Source of the DNA: Sphingorhabdus sp.
GTDB lineage: Bacteria > Pseudomonadota > Alphaproteobacteria > Sphingomonadales > Sphingomonadaceae
Direction: 5' to 3'
Assembly (NCBI GenBank): GCA_028279555.1
Contig: JANQNO010000006.1
Location: 181,837-245,836, forward strand
DNA: 64,000 bases
The first letter of the stretch is position 1. Each line of letters opens with the position of its first letter. The translations under genes and the position numbers were made by a program. Below are positions 26,394 through 34,727 of the stretch, in pieces. The notes under the pieces are model-generated. The model had not been told where the DNA came from. It saw only the letters and a list, made by a program, of their open reading frames with translations, and did no database searches.

Positions 26394-26564
26394 AAAACGG
26401 CAATTTGAGATTTTCGTTTAATCACGCCGCTGCAGGGACAGATTGAATTGAAGGCGATCCGCAACGGCTGTTTTCTAAGGCTGATACCATTTTGCGCTCA
26501 ACTGGCGCTAAACTTCCGAGCTGTCCTGTCGTTTACGATAAGGCGAAGAAGTTAGAGACAACGA

Positions 26565-26828
26565 ATGATGCTAAACGCACAAATTTTTGGAATGGCGATG
26601 TTGGTTGCTACGCAACAAGCGTTTGTTGCGGAAAAGCCAGTCAAACAAGATCAACGGCAAATTTGCAGTTTGGAACCCGCCACCAAAGCACAAGAAACAT
26701 GCAGGCCGCCGAAACCCGGGAAGAATGAAAAGTCCTGCGGCGTAACCGAGGTAGCGTACAAGTACAGCAGCCGGCACAAAAAAATCCAGACAAAATGCGA
26801 TTCAAGAGCGGACAAGACCAAACTCTGA
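26565..26828 (+). CDS. Small hypothetical exported protein, Lys/Cys-rich
   Basis: An 87-residue frame. Residues 1-22 (MMLNAQIFGMAMLVATQQAFVA) look like a signal peptide with an AFVA cleavage site. The mature part is basic with four cysteines (ICSLEP, ETCRPP, KSCGV, TKCDS). No family is recognised and no good ribosome-binding site is visible. It lies alone on the plus strand between PilZ and a non-coding stretch. Signal-peptide plus even cysteine count favours a real secreted protein. Confidence 0.5.
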   Translation: MMLNAQIFGMAMLVATQQAFVAEKPVKQDQRQICSLEPATKAQETCRPPKPGKNEKSCGVTEVAYKYSSRHKKIQTKCDSRADKTKL

Positions 26829-27227
26829 AAGAAGAAGTATTGGGCGAACAGGGCCCCATGTAGATGCTGGTTGGACCAAATGGGGCGGGGCCCTGTCGCC
26901 GTTTCAATCGATGCTGGAGGACTTGGTGTGAGAATCTGCAAGCCGGGTTAGCTTTGCCTGCGATGCTCCAGCAACGTCGGACTTTTCCCACATCGCTCAA
27001 AGATAGTCCAACCAAATTGGTTTCAAACTGAACATATTCGCAGATTATAACGCTATGTAGCCCTGGCACCTTGCATTGCGAACCCTGCAGCCAACCTACA
27101 AAGCCAACAAAATCTACCGCCTTGAAAACCGGCTCGTAACCCCCGGTCATCTTGCCGAAGGGTTGGCCACTTTGACATGGGAGTCTTCCTGAACGCCGCG
27201 CCAAGAATGCCGACGCTAGCGCTATGA
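26829..27227. other. Non-coding region with nested inverted repeats
   Basis: About 400 bases without a convincing gene. It contains several dyads: ACAGGGCCCC (26848) with GGGGCCCTGT (26887); GGTTGGAC (26869) with GTCCAACC (27006); TGCTGGAG (26912) with CTCCAGCA (26966). The last pair is nested within the second. The minus-strand frame covering it (27204-26641) has unlikely composition and runs across the small gene on the other strand. It could be a structured RNA or remains of a mobile element; I recognise neither. Confidence 0.5.
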
Positions 27228-27929
27228 CTAGACCCTATAGGGGTCGACCTTGATTGATGCGTCAATGCCAATGGCTGCCGATTCAATATCCGGAAGATCC
27301 TGGGGATCTTTCAATATACCGCGAAGGCAGAATCGTGCCGTTTCCAGGGCGCGTTGTTCGATCATGTCATGCGCAATGCGGGCACTTGCAATGATGTTGG
27401 TTTCGGTCAACTGGAAAACCTGTTCTGCGCACCAACCAGCATCTTCGGCAATCAAGTCGCCCGATTCAATCCCTTTGCGAATCAGGTCTGTATAATTTCC
27501 GACCATCTTGGCCCTGACATCCTGAGCCGGTTTGAATTCGGGGCGTTGCAATTCCGGTAAATAGAAAATGGCTGCATAGTCATGATCGACTGATGCCAAT
27601 GCTCGAAATTCCTCGACTATGGATTTGAACAGCTTGGCCGCTGGCGGTGCCGAGACAGCCCTAATTCGATCGTGAAATTCCATCGAAGATTCTGCGGCGT
27701 GAACAATCATTGCGTTTAGCAGCGCCTCCTTGGATGGATAGAGGTGGAATATCGACGCGATGGTGACATTGAGTTCTTTGGCGATCATTCGAAAACTGGT
27801 TCCGGTATAGCCGTTCTTTGCGATGAGCTTTGCAGTCACCTTCAGCAGCTCTTCGGTAGTCAGGTGGGCACGACCATCGGCACGCGGCCGGCCGACAGGT
27901 CGTTTTTCTTTCTTTTTCAACTGGCTCAC
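27228..27929 (-). CDS. TetR family transcriptional regulator
   Basis: A 233-residue regulator. After a basic leader (KKKEKRPVGRPRADG) comes a TetR helix-turn-helix: LLKVTAKLIAKNGYTGTSFRMIAKELNVTIASIFHLYPSKEALL (key parts GYxxTSxxxIA and LYxxFxxKExLL-like ending). The C-terminal ligand domain is of no named class. It starts with GTG at 27929, 7 bases after AAGGAAG. It is divergent from the SDR/Rieske operon, sharing a 140-base AT-rich intergenic region, so it probably represses that operon and itself. Confidence 0.88.
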   Translation of the reverse strand: MSQLKKKEKRPVGRPRADGRAHLTTEELLKVTAKLIAKNGYTGTSFRMIAKELNVTIASIFHLYPSKEALLNAMIVHAAESSMEFHDRIRAVSAPPAAKLFKSIVEEFRALASVDHDYAAIFYLPELQRPEFKPAQDVRAKMVGNYTDLIRKGIESGDLIAEDAGWCAEQVFQLTETNIIASARIAHDMIEQRALETARFCLRGILKDPQDLPDIESAAIGIDASIKVDPYRV

Positions 27930-28069
27930 CTCAAATCTTCCTTAATCGCCCTGATAGCAAGCGCCATATTGCTTGTCTATTTTATATCGTTCGTTCTATA
28001 TTAATTGACTTTCGCCCGAATCTACATTAGAGGCCCCCGGCGAATGATCACGAAATTTGGAGAATCATT

Positions 28070-28951
28070 ATGCCAGTTGCAATTGTAACGGGCTGCTCAC
28101 GGCCGACAGGATTCGGACAGTTGACGGCCAAGGCTCTTGCATCGTCCGGCTTTGAGGTATTCGCAACAATGCGACAGGCGGAACGTGGCAAGAGTCTGGA
28201 AAGCTGGGCTCGCAGTGAAAATCTTCAGCTATCTGTGCTGGAGCATGACGTATGCGATCCTACCAACAATAAATCGGTCTCTAAGCGGGTCATCGAAAAG
28301 ACTGGCCGTATCGACCTTCTGGTCAACAATGTCGGGATGAGCAGTTTTGGTGCGCTGGAAACGCTGCACAATGAACATATCCGACAGACGATGGAAACCA
28401 ATTTTTTCAGCGCGGTTGACATGACCCGCGCGGTGCTGCCGCAGATGCGCGCGCAATTTGGGGGGCGAATAATCTTCGTTACATCCATGGCCGGCGTAAC
28501 CGGCATCCCCGGAGAATCCATCTATTGTGCGAGCAAGTTTGCCCTCGAAGGAATGGCTGAGTCCCTTGCAATGGAAGTTCAACGTTTCGGGATAGATGTG
28601 TCGACCATAAGGCCAGCCTTTTTCAATACCGGCATGAGCATGCACAATACCGATGCATCGCTGTTTTTCTCACGCGGTACTGAATATGATGTTTTCAATG
28701 ACGGGGTCGTAGCCTCTACTTCGAATGGCGAAGTGGATGGCGAAAACCCGCAACTTGTCGCCAACATGATTGTCGAAGCAGCGACCACATCTACGCCCCG
28801 CCTCCATTGGGAACCGGGAGAGGCCGCACCGCATATCCTGGAAGCGCGCTCATCGGCGACTGCAGAGGATTGGAGAAAGTTCGTCATGAACGAGCTCGGC
28901 ATGGCAGGCTGGCTGGAGCCGGTATCAACAGCGAACGAGACTACAGCATGA
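28070..28951 (+). CDS. Short-chain dehydrogenase/reductase (SDR)
   Basis: A 293-residue classical SDR. The cofactor motif is TGCSRPTGFG near the N-terminus, followed by NNVG (LVNNVGMSSFG) and the active site with Tyr152 and Lys156 (YCASK). A Cys-free, acidic C-terminal region of about 70 residues may form the substrate lid. The substrate is unknown; it overlaps the Rieske oxygenase by 4 bases (ATGA), so oxidation of a hydroxylated product is a reasonable inference. GGAGAA precedes the start. Confidence 0.88.
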   Translation: MPVAIVTGCSRPTGFGQLTAKALASSGFEVFATMRQAERGKSLESWARSENLQLSVLEHDVCDPTNNKSVSKRVIEKTGRIDLLVNNVGMSSFGALETLHNEHIRQTMETNFFSAVDMTRAVLPQMRAQFGGRIIFVTSMAGVTGIPGESIYCASKFALEGMAESLAMEVQRFGIDVSTIRPAFFNTGMSMHNTDASLFFSRGTEYDVFNDGVVASTSNGEVDGENPQLVANMIVEAATTSTPRLHWEPGEAAPHILEARSSATAEDWRKFVMNELGMAGWLEPVSTANETTA

Positions 28952-30087
28952 CCTCTGTGGAACCGCTTCCGGGAATATCCGACGCCGAAATCGACAGGTG
29001 CCGACAGCCCTTGGAAAAGGCCTGGACACTTCCGGCCAAGGCCTACACAAGCACTGAAGTTGGAGCGCTCGAACAGCAACGCGTTTTGAAAAGAAGCTGG
29101 CTCCCGATCGGCCGGGTGGAGCAGATTCCGGAACCAGGCGACTATCTATGCCTGGACTTGCTTGACCAGCCTTTGATGATGGTGCGCGGGCAAGACGAGA
29201 AAGTCCGCGTTATGTCGCGGATCTGCCTGCACCGGGGTGCCCCGCTGGCCGAGGGATCGGGCAACAAGAAGCTGTTTGTGTGCCCCTATCATGCATGGAG
29301 CTACCAGAATGACGGGCAACTCAAAAAGGCCCCGTTGATGGATGGCGCTGAGGATTTTGACGAAAGGAAATGCCGGCTGCCTGGACTGAAAACCGAGATA
29401 TGGAACGGCTTTATATTGGTCAATTTCGATGATGAAGCAACGTCATTCGCAGAGCAGAGCGCGCGTTTTGGTGACTATTTCTCCAACTACCGCATGGATG
29501 ACATGCAGATCATCCGGACACTGGAATTCGACAGCCATTGGAACTGGAAGGTGCTTGTCGAGAATTTCATGGAAGCATACCATCACATTGCGATCCACGC
29601 CCGGACTTTCGAACCAGTTTACAGGGCACGCGACTCCAAGATAGTGGATCATGGAGAACCCTGCTCAATTCTGCATATGCCATCTGCGCGCAAGCAGATG
29701 GCGCAGGGATTTCCACTGATCGAGAAACTCGAGGAGTGGCAAAAGACCGACTTGCTCGCTGCAGTCGCTTTCCCCTTTTTCCTGATTGCCACCCAGGGAA
29801 ACTCGATGGTGTGGTACCAGATCCTTCCGGTTGGACATGATCGCCTGACATTAAAGATTCACATATGCATTCCCGGCAAAAATATCGAAATAGATGACTT
29901 CGACGCACTCGCCGACGCCGCCGCCGAGCTAGCATCCATCGTCCATCACGAGGACATCCAGGCAAATGACATGGTCTGGAAAGGCCTTAATGCTCCTCTG
30001 GCTCAGCAAGGCCGTTTATCTCCGCTGGAAAAATCGATCTGGCAGCTGAATCAATGGTGGCTGGGAAGGATGCTTGGCCATGCTTGA
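28948..30087 (+). CDS. Rieske non-heme iron oxygenase, alpha subunit
   Basis: A 379-residue oxygenase. The Rieske [2Fe-2S] ligands are Cys93-x-His95 (CLH) and Cys112-x2-His115 (CPYH). The catalytic domain has the bridging region NFMEAYHHIAIH with Glu209 and probable iron ligands His212 and His217. Such enzymes hydroxylate or demethylate aromatic, choline-like or steroid substrates with electrons from a reductase. No ferredoxin, reductase or beta subunit is nearby. It is translationally coupled to the SDR upstream and to a small membrane protein downstream. Confidence 0.9.
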   Translation: MTSVEPLPGISDAEIDRCRQPLEKAWTLPAKAYTSTEVGALEQQRVLKRSWLPIGRVEQIPEPGDYLCLDLLDQPLMMVRGQDEKVRVMSRICLHRGAPLAEGSGNKKLFVCPYHAWSYQNDGQLKKAPLMDGAEDFDERKCRLPGLKTEIWNGFILVNFDDEATSFAEQSARFGDYFSNYRMDDMQIIRTLEFDSHWNWKVLVENFMEAYHHIAIHARTFEPVYRARDSKIVDHGEPCSILHMPSARKQMAQGFPLIEKLEEWQKTDLLAAVAFPFFLIATQGNSMVWYQILPVGHDRLTLKIHICIPGKNIEIDDFDALADAAAELASIVHHEDIQANDMVWKGLNAPLAQQGRLSPLEKSIWQLNQWWLGRMLGHA

Positions 30088-30337
30088 TATAGCTCTTGCA
30101 GATATCCTGGGTTCGGTCGGTGTAGCTTTCCTGCTCGGCGCTTTTGGATTGAACCTGTTTGGTGCCGTCAGCCAGAAACAGATCCTTTACATGCTCATGA
30201 ACTGCGTTGGTGCCGGCCTGGCGACATTGGCTTCATGGCTGATCGAATATTTCCCCTTCGTGATATTGGAAGGCACCTGGTGCCTTGTATCTCTGGTTGC
30301 ACTGGCGGCCTCTATTTTGAAACTCAAGACAAACTGA
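30080..30337 (+). CDS. Small membrane protein, CBU_0592-like
   Basis: An 85-residue protein with three hydrophobic segments: ILGSVGVAFLLGAFGLNLFG, ILYMLMNCVGAGLATLASWLI and FVILEGTWCLVSLVALAASIL. The arrangement, with N-x-x-G in the second segment and EGTW-x-LVSL in the third, resembles the CBU_0592-like family of small membrane proteins of unknown function. ATG at 30080 overlaps the Rieske gene by 8 bases, hence part of the same operon. Confidence 0.7.
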   Translation: MLDIALADILGSVGVAFLLGAFGLNLFGAVSQKQILYMLMNCVGAGLATLASWLIEYFPFVILEGTWCLVSLVALAASILKLKTN

Positions 30338-30346
30338 AGAATTCCG

Positions 30347-30841
30347 ATGAACAACATGATAGATGAATTTCGGTGTGCAGCACCCCAAGGTCTGGAAAAA
30401 ATCGAGCAGCGGCTGATAAAGCTGGAAATGCTGCTGGTAGAAGGTCTCAGCGACGACATCAGCGAGCATTTGGATGTGTATATCCGGCGGCTTCGGTTGA
30501 TGCGGTCCAATCTATTCCCCGCAAGCTTTTTCAGCGATCCCATTTGGGATATCCTTCTCGAACTCAATCGCGCTCGACGCTCGCATGCTCCGATGACAAT
30601 TGCCGAACTGGCGCGAGCTACGGCCATCGGGCACAAGGTTTTGAAGCGCTGTGTCGACCTCCTTAAAAAAGAAGGCTTTGTCACTGTGACCAAAAGCCAG
30701 AGCTCCCCAGACTGGGTGATTGTCAAACTGACCAACAAAGGTGTGGATTCCATGAACCGTTTGTTCAACGGGTTTGTGGAGACGGTGAATTTCGATTTGG
30801 AGAAGGCGAGGCTTGCTGGACGCATGAATTTGGCGGCTTAG
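30347..30841 (+). CDS. MarR-like winged-helix regulator
   Basis: A 164-residue protein. The middle carries a winged helix: PIWDILLELNRARRSHAPMTIAELARATAIGHKVLKRCVDLLKKEGFVTVTKSQSSPDWVIVKLTNKG (key parts: IAELARATAIGHKVLKRCVDLLKKEGFV helix-turn-helix, then the wing and LTxxG). It is last in the SDR-Rieske-membrane operon, 9 bases after the previous gene. With the divergent TetR gene this operon has two regulators, an unusual arrangement for so small a cluster. Confidence 0.75.
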   Translation: MNNMIDEFRCAAPQGLEKIEQRLIKLEMLLVEGLSDDISEHLDVYIRRLRLMRSNLFPASFFSDPIWDILLELNRARRSHAPMTIAELARATAIGHKVLKRCVDLLKKEGFVTVTKSQSSPDWVIVKLTNKGVDSMNRLFNGFVETVNFDLEKARLAGRMNLAA

Positions 30842-31173
30842 ACCCCGCTTGCTGTTTACCGGCACCACTGCCTTCGAGGCGAATGACAACCGGGTTGCGT
30901 TGAGGCTGGCGCAGCCTTTTGCAAGGAAAATCGGGCGGTTGGCATCCCCTGATTCCGAAATACGACTGCGGCTCTGTATAACCTGCGGAAACTTCGGCAG
31001 AAATCTGTGCTCCATTTCAGCTTGGCACATCGGCATAGAGGGAAGAATCCGTGCTGACGCTTCGGGATTTTTGGGGTTGTTTGGAAGGAGGTCCGCCTTC
31101 GCCAAGGCTTCGGCGGACGGCCTGCCACCAGCGATTTTAGCTGGCTGCCAGCTGAAGCTGGAAGAGCGCAGGC
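30842..31173. other. Intergenic region between the MarR gene and tRNA-Glu
   Basis: About 330 bases with no supported gene. A plus-strand frame runs through it (30849-31214), but its end is simply the complement of the tRNA, a common spurious ORF. The only feature seen is the inverted repeat at 31091-31118. Confidence 0.7.
31091..31118. repeat. 28-base inverted repeat
   Basis: GTCCGCC (31091) and GGCGGAC (31112) flank TTC-GCCAAGGC-TTC, whose centre is itself a GCC/GGC dyad. The element could fold into a tight hairpin and resembles dispersed palindromic repeats of the REP type. It has no T-run, so it is not an obvious terminator. No second copy was found in the window. Confidence 0.5.
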
Positions 31174-31248
31174 TGGTGACCCCTACGGGAATCGAACCCG
31201 TGTTTCAGCCGTGAAAGGGCCGCGTCCTAACCGCTAGACGAAGGGGCC
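31174..31248 (-). tRNA. tRNA-Glu (anticodon TTC)
   Basis: On the minus strand a complete cloverleaf can be drawn: acceptor stem GGCCCCT with AGGGGTC, D-arm TCTAGCGGTTAGGA, anticodon stem CGGCC/GGCTG around loop CTTTCAC (anticodon TTC), T-arm with GGTTCGATTCC, discriminator A, and encoded CCA at 31176-31174. Anticodon TTC reads GAA/GAG. Confidence 0.95.
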
Positions 31249-31267
31249 ATCCTAGAATGGAGCCGCG

Positions 31268-31296
31268 CGTTTACGGATTCGCGCCCGATTGGTCAA
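31268..31296 (-). promoter_or_regulatory. Candidate promoter of tRNA-Glu
   Basis: On the minus strand, TTGACC (31296-31291) is separated by 17 bases from TAAACG (31273-31268), about 19 bases before the tRNA. The -35 is good and the -10 weak. Confidence 0.4.
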
Positions 31297-31322
31297 GAGC
31301 CTGATTTGCGCTATCTCTCGCT

Positions 31323-33089
31323 TTATTGCGCCAGCGCCACATCATCGATATGCAGTTCTGCTTTTGGCGTGCTGCCCCAATCATCGATCTTCGCCCGGCC
31401 CGCCAGCCAGTATTTCTGTCCGCGCGCTCCATGCAGCAGCGTCTGGCCAAGCAGGCTGTCGCCCTGCCGGAACGCCATGGCCTTGAATGAGGCCCCATCA
31501 TCGCCCGAACAGATCGCACGAACGTGATCCTTTCCGACAATATCGCATTTGACCACACGCACCGGGCCGACCACCAGACGCGGCCCCGGCCAGCCCATGC
31601 CGTATGGGCCGGCCGCCTCCATCGCCTCGACCAGCTGCGGCTGCAAACCGCGCGGGGCGATCAGCGCGTCGGCCAGCAGCGCACGGCCCTTGGAAGCGGC
31701 GGCCACGTCAGATGAAAGGCGCTCATCAAGAAAGTCGGCAAGCGCGTTGATCTTGTTCGCCTCGACCGTCAGGCCCGCCGCCATCGCATGCCCGCCGCCT
31801 GCGACGAGCAGGTTAGCTTCGCGCGCCGAAATAATCGCTGCACCCAGATCCACACCGCCAATTGAGCGGCCCGATCCCTTCCCCAATCCGTCACTATCAA
31901 CTGCGACGATGATGGCGGGCTTTCCGGTCTTTTCCTTGATGCGCCCGGCGACAATGCCGATGACGCCGGGATGCCAACCCTTGCCGGAAAGCAAAAGCAC
32001 CGAGCGGTTATGCTGCCCTGCGAGCATTTCTTCGGCTTCCTCCTGAACCTGCGCCTCGATCGCCCGGCGCTCCTCATTGAGCTGATCGAGCTGCGCAGCG
32101 ATATCGCGCGCTTCGGCCAGATCCCCGGTGGTGAGCAGGCGCACACCCAGATCGGCCTGCCCCACTCGTCCGCCGGCATTGATGCGCGGGCCAAGCGCAA
32201 AGCCGAGATCAGAACAAACCGGCGCGCGGCTGAGCCGGCTCGCCTCGATCAGCGCCGAAAGACCTACATTCCCGCGCCGCGCCATGACTTTCAGCCCCTG
32301 CGTCACAAAGGCCCGGTTGAGCCCGTGCAGCCTGGCAACATCGGCGACCGTGCCCAGCGCGACCATATCAAGAAGCTCGATCAGCTTCGGCTCTTCGTGG
32401 CCTTCGAAATATCCCCGCCCGCGCAGCTCGCGCAGCAGAGCAGCACCCAGCAGGAATGCCATACCGACGGCGGCAAGATGGCCATGCGCAGCCGCTTCTT
32501 CATTTTCGTCCAGCCGGTTCGGATTGACGAGCGCCGAGGCTGCGGGAAGCTCGGCGGCGCATTTGTGATGGTCGACGACGATGACTTCGACGTCCGCAGC
32601 CTTCGCCTGCGCCAGCGCATCGAATGCCATCGCGCCGCAATCGACGGTGATCACCAGATCATTGCCTTCTTCACCCAGCTTCACGAGCGCCGCACCCGAT
32701 GGGCCATAGCCCTCCATCAGCCGGTCGGGAATGTAATATCCGGCATCATGGTCCAGCATCCGGAACAGGCGGATCAGCAGGGCCGCGCTTGTTGCGCCAT
32801 CGACATCATAGTCACCATAAACGGTGATCCGCTGGCGCTTCTCGACGGCATCGGCGATCCGTTTGGCGGCTCTATCCATATCCTGAAAGATCGACGGGTC
32901 GGGCATAAAGCCGCGGATGGTCGGGTCGCGGTGGCGCGTCAGATCGTCCGGCGGAACGCCGCGCGCAAGCAGCAGCTGCGTCACCAGATCGTCTGGCAGC
33001 AAGTCGCCGCTGCGCGCATCGGCGGCTGCGCTGCGCCATTTCCATTCCTGCCCGGTAATCGACTGCGTCACATTGACAATTGCGCTCAT
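31323..33089 (-). CDS. recJ: Single-stranded-DNA-specific exonuclease RecJ
   Basis: A 588-residue DHH-family nuclease. It has the N-terminal metal motif VYGDYDVDGATSAALL, then VDCGA and VDHHKC, the DHHA1 domain with GGHAMAAGLT, and a C-terminal OB-like domain. RecJ degrades single-stranded DNA 5' to 3' in recombination and mismatch repair. ATG at 33089 (MSAIVNVTQSITG) is used; the longer frame begins at a TTG without support. The ribosome-binding site is weak. It runs convergently into the tRNA-Glu region and is divergent from the flavodoxin gene. Confidence 0.95.
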   Translation of the reverse strand: MSAIVNVTQSITGQEWKWRSAAADARSGDLLPDDLVTQLLLARGVPPDDLTRHRDPTIRGFMPDPSIFQDMDRAAKRIADAVEKRQRITVYGDYDVDGATSAALLIRLFRMLDHDAGYYIPDRLMEGYGPSGAALVKLGEEGNDLVITVDCGAMAFDALAQAKAADVEVIVVDHHKCAAELPAASALVNPNRLDENEEAAAHGHLAAVGMAFLLGAALLRELRGRGYFEGHEEPKLIELLDMVALGTVADVARLHGLNRAFVTQGLKVMARRGNVGLSALIEASRLSRAPVCSDLGFALGPRINAGGRVGQADLGVRLLTTGDLAEARDIAAQLDQLNEERRAIEAQVQEEAEEMLAGQHNRSVLLLSGKGWHPGVIGIVAGRIKEKTGKPAIIVAVDSDGLGKGSGRSIGGVDLGAAIISAREANLLVAGGGHAMAAGLTVEANKINALADFLDERLSSDVAAASKGRALLADALIAPRGLQPQLVEAMEAAGPYGMGWPGPRLVVGPVRVVKCDIVGKDHVRAICSGDDGASFKAMAFRQGDSLLGQTLLHGARGQKYWLAGRAKIDDWGSTPKAELHIDDVALAQ

Positions 33090-33148
33090 GGCAAGGTCTT
33101 TATGCGTCGCCACTGGCACTGGCAAGCAAAGCGGATTAGAGAAGCGTC

Positions 33149-33643
33149 ATGACCAAGAGGCTTCTGATTGTCTACTATAGCTATACCGGCGGCGCAGAGC
33201 AGATGGCGCAGGCTGCGCTTTCTGCCGCTGAAACCGAAACCGAGGTCGAAAGCCTGCTTGTCCGCGCCGAAGACTGCGAGGCGGAGGATCTGCTGGCCGC
33301 CGATGGCTATATATTTGCCTGCCCCGAGAATCTGGCGGCGATCGCAGGCGTCATGAAAGCCTTTTTCGATCGCTGCTATTATCCGATGCTGGGTGAAATA
33401 GAGGGCCGCCCCTATGCGGCGATGATCTGCGCGGGTTCCGACGGCGAAAATGCCAAGAAACAGCTGGAACGGATTGCCACCGGCTGGCGCCTGAAAAAAT
33501 GCGCGGACACGGTCATCATTTGCACGCATGCCCAATCCAAGGCTGCCATCCTTGCCCCGAAGGAACTGAGCCGGGCGGGCCGCCGCCGCTGCGCCGAAAT
33601 TGGCGGAATTTTGGCGGCAGGACTGGCTGTCGGCGTATTTTGA
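33149..33643 (+). CDS. Flavodoxin-like protein
   Basis: A 164-residue protein with a flavodoxin fold: beta strand and phosphate-binding loop LLIVYYSYTGGAEQMA, then IFACPENLAAIAGVMKAFFDRCYYP, where FMN ring loops lie, and MICAGSDGENAKKQLERI. Residues after 150 are Ala-rich. It could be an FMN-binding NAD(P)H oxidoreductase or an electron carrier; no specific class is assigned. It lies alone, divergent from recJ and convergent with glpX. Confidence 0.75.
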   Translation: MTKRLLIVYYSYTGGAEQMAQAALSAAETETEVESLLVRAEDCEAEDLLAADGYIFACPENLAAIAGVMKAFFDRCYYPMLGEIEGRPYAAMICAGSDGENAKKQLERIATGWRLKKCADTVIICTHAQSKAAILAPKELSRAGRRRCAEIGGILAAGLAVGVF

Positions 33644-33653
33644 CGCTTTGCCG

Positions 33654-34628
33654 CTATTTCTTGCGGCGATGCTCGCTCCTGACCCAGCGCACCGTCCCGG
33701 AAGAAGCCCGCATAACCACGCTTTCGGTTGTCACCTTGCCACCGCGCAAATTCTTCACGCCTTCCAGCAGCGATCCGTGAGTCACGCCAGTGGCTGCAAA
33801 AATGCAGTCGCCCTTGGCCAGCTCCGTTAGGTCGTAAATCTTGTCGAGATCTTCAATGCCCCATTTGCGCGCCCGCGCGCGTTCATCGTCGTTGCGGAAT
33901 AGCAAGCGCCCCTTGAACTGGCCGCCGACGCAGCGCAGCGCGGCCGCAGCAAGCACGCCTTCGGGAGCGCCGCCGGAGCCCATATACAAATCAACTGTCG
34001 TGTCAGGATCGGTCGTGGCAATCACGCCGGCAACATCGCCATCGGGAATGAGCATGATACCGCAGCCAAGCGCGCGCAGTTCTTCGATCAGTTTTGCATG
34101 CCGCGGGCGGTCCAGAACACATACGATAATCTCGGATGGGTCGACGCCCTTCTCCTTTGCCACCGCTTTGACATTCTCCTGCGGCGATTTCTCAAGGTCG
34201 ATAATGTCCGGCGAATAGCCAGGCCCGACTGCGATTTTATCCATATAAACATCGGGTGCGTTGAGCAGATTACCTTCTTCGGCAACAGCCAGCACGGCAA
34301 GCGCATTGGCACCCGCCTTCGCCGTAATTGTCGTGCCTTCCAGCGGATCGAGCGCAATGTCTGTACGCGGCGATTTCTTCGTCCAGCGCCCAACCTTTTC
34401 ACCGATGAACAGCATAGGCGCTTCGTCGCGCTCCCCCTCTCCGATAACGACTGTACCTGCCATCTTGAGTTCGTTCAGCGCCGCACGCATCGCTTCCACC
34501 GCAGCAGCATCGGCCGCCTTTTCATCGCCCCGGCCGATGAGCTTTGCTGCGGACATGGCCGCAGCCTCGGTCACGCGGACCATTTCGAGAACCAGCAGCC
34601 GGTCGAGAATTGCACTTGGTTGGGTCAC
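33654..34628 (-). CDS. glpX: Class II fructose-1,6-bisphosphatase GlpX
   Basis: A 324-residue enzyme of the lithium-sensitive phosphatase family. It shows VIGEGERDEAPMLFIGE, the metal site DPLEGTTI, and the substrate-binding YMGSGGAPEGVLAAAALRCVGG (key part GxGGAPEGVLAAAA). It converts fructose-1,6-bisphosphate to fructose-6-phosphate in gluconeogenesis. The start is GTG at 34628 with AGGAAA upstream. It is the gene next downstream of hom with a secreted-protein gene between on the other strand. Confidence 0.94.
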   Translation of the reverse strand: MTQPSAILDRLLVLEMVRVTEAAAMSAAKLIGRGDEKAADAAAVEAMRAALNELKMAGTVVIGEGERDEAPMLFIGEKVGRWTKKSPRTDIALDPLEGTTITAKAGANALAVLAVAEEGNLLNAPDVYMDKIAVGPGYSPDIIDLEKSPQENVKAVAKEKGVDPSEIIVCVLDRPRHAKLIEELRALGCGIMLIPDGDVAGVIATTDPDTTVDLYMGSGGAPEGVLAAAALRCVGGQFKGRLLFRNDDERARARKWGIEDLDKIYDLTELAKGDCIFAATGVTHGSLLEGVKNLRGGKVTTESVVMRASSGTVRWVRSEHRRKK

Positions 34629-34727
34629 AGAGATTTCCTATCCTTCTCTCGTCGGTTCAGTTTGCCTTAAGCCAGCGCCGATCAGGGTCGGCGACATATG
34701 GCGTCTCGATAAGGGAGGGAGGGACCA

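Noticed and set aside
27064-27080. TGGCACC...TTGCG, resembling a sigma-54 promoter in the non-coding region
   Set aside because: The GG-GC step is 13 rather than 12 bases, which sigma-54 does not tolerate well, and there is no gene downstream on that strand.
27080-27150. CTTGAAAACCGG stretch resembling a tRNA-Ser anticodon arm
   Set aside because: No acceptor stem, D-arm or T-arm could be drawn around it.
26641-27204. Minus-strand frame of 187 codons over the dyad region
   Set aside because: Composition rich in Cys, Arg and Ser, no recognisable domain, antisense to the likely small gene at 26565; not a believable protein.
27228-27245. GACCC-TATAG-GGGTC dyad at the end of the TetR gene
   Set aside because: Short and imperfect; no T-run; mostly inside coding sequence.
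30849-31214. Plus-strand frame ending in a TPTGIEPVFQP-type sequence
   Set aside because: The end is the complement of tRNA-Glu, a well-known kind of false gene.
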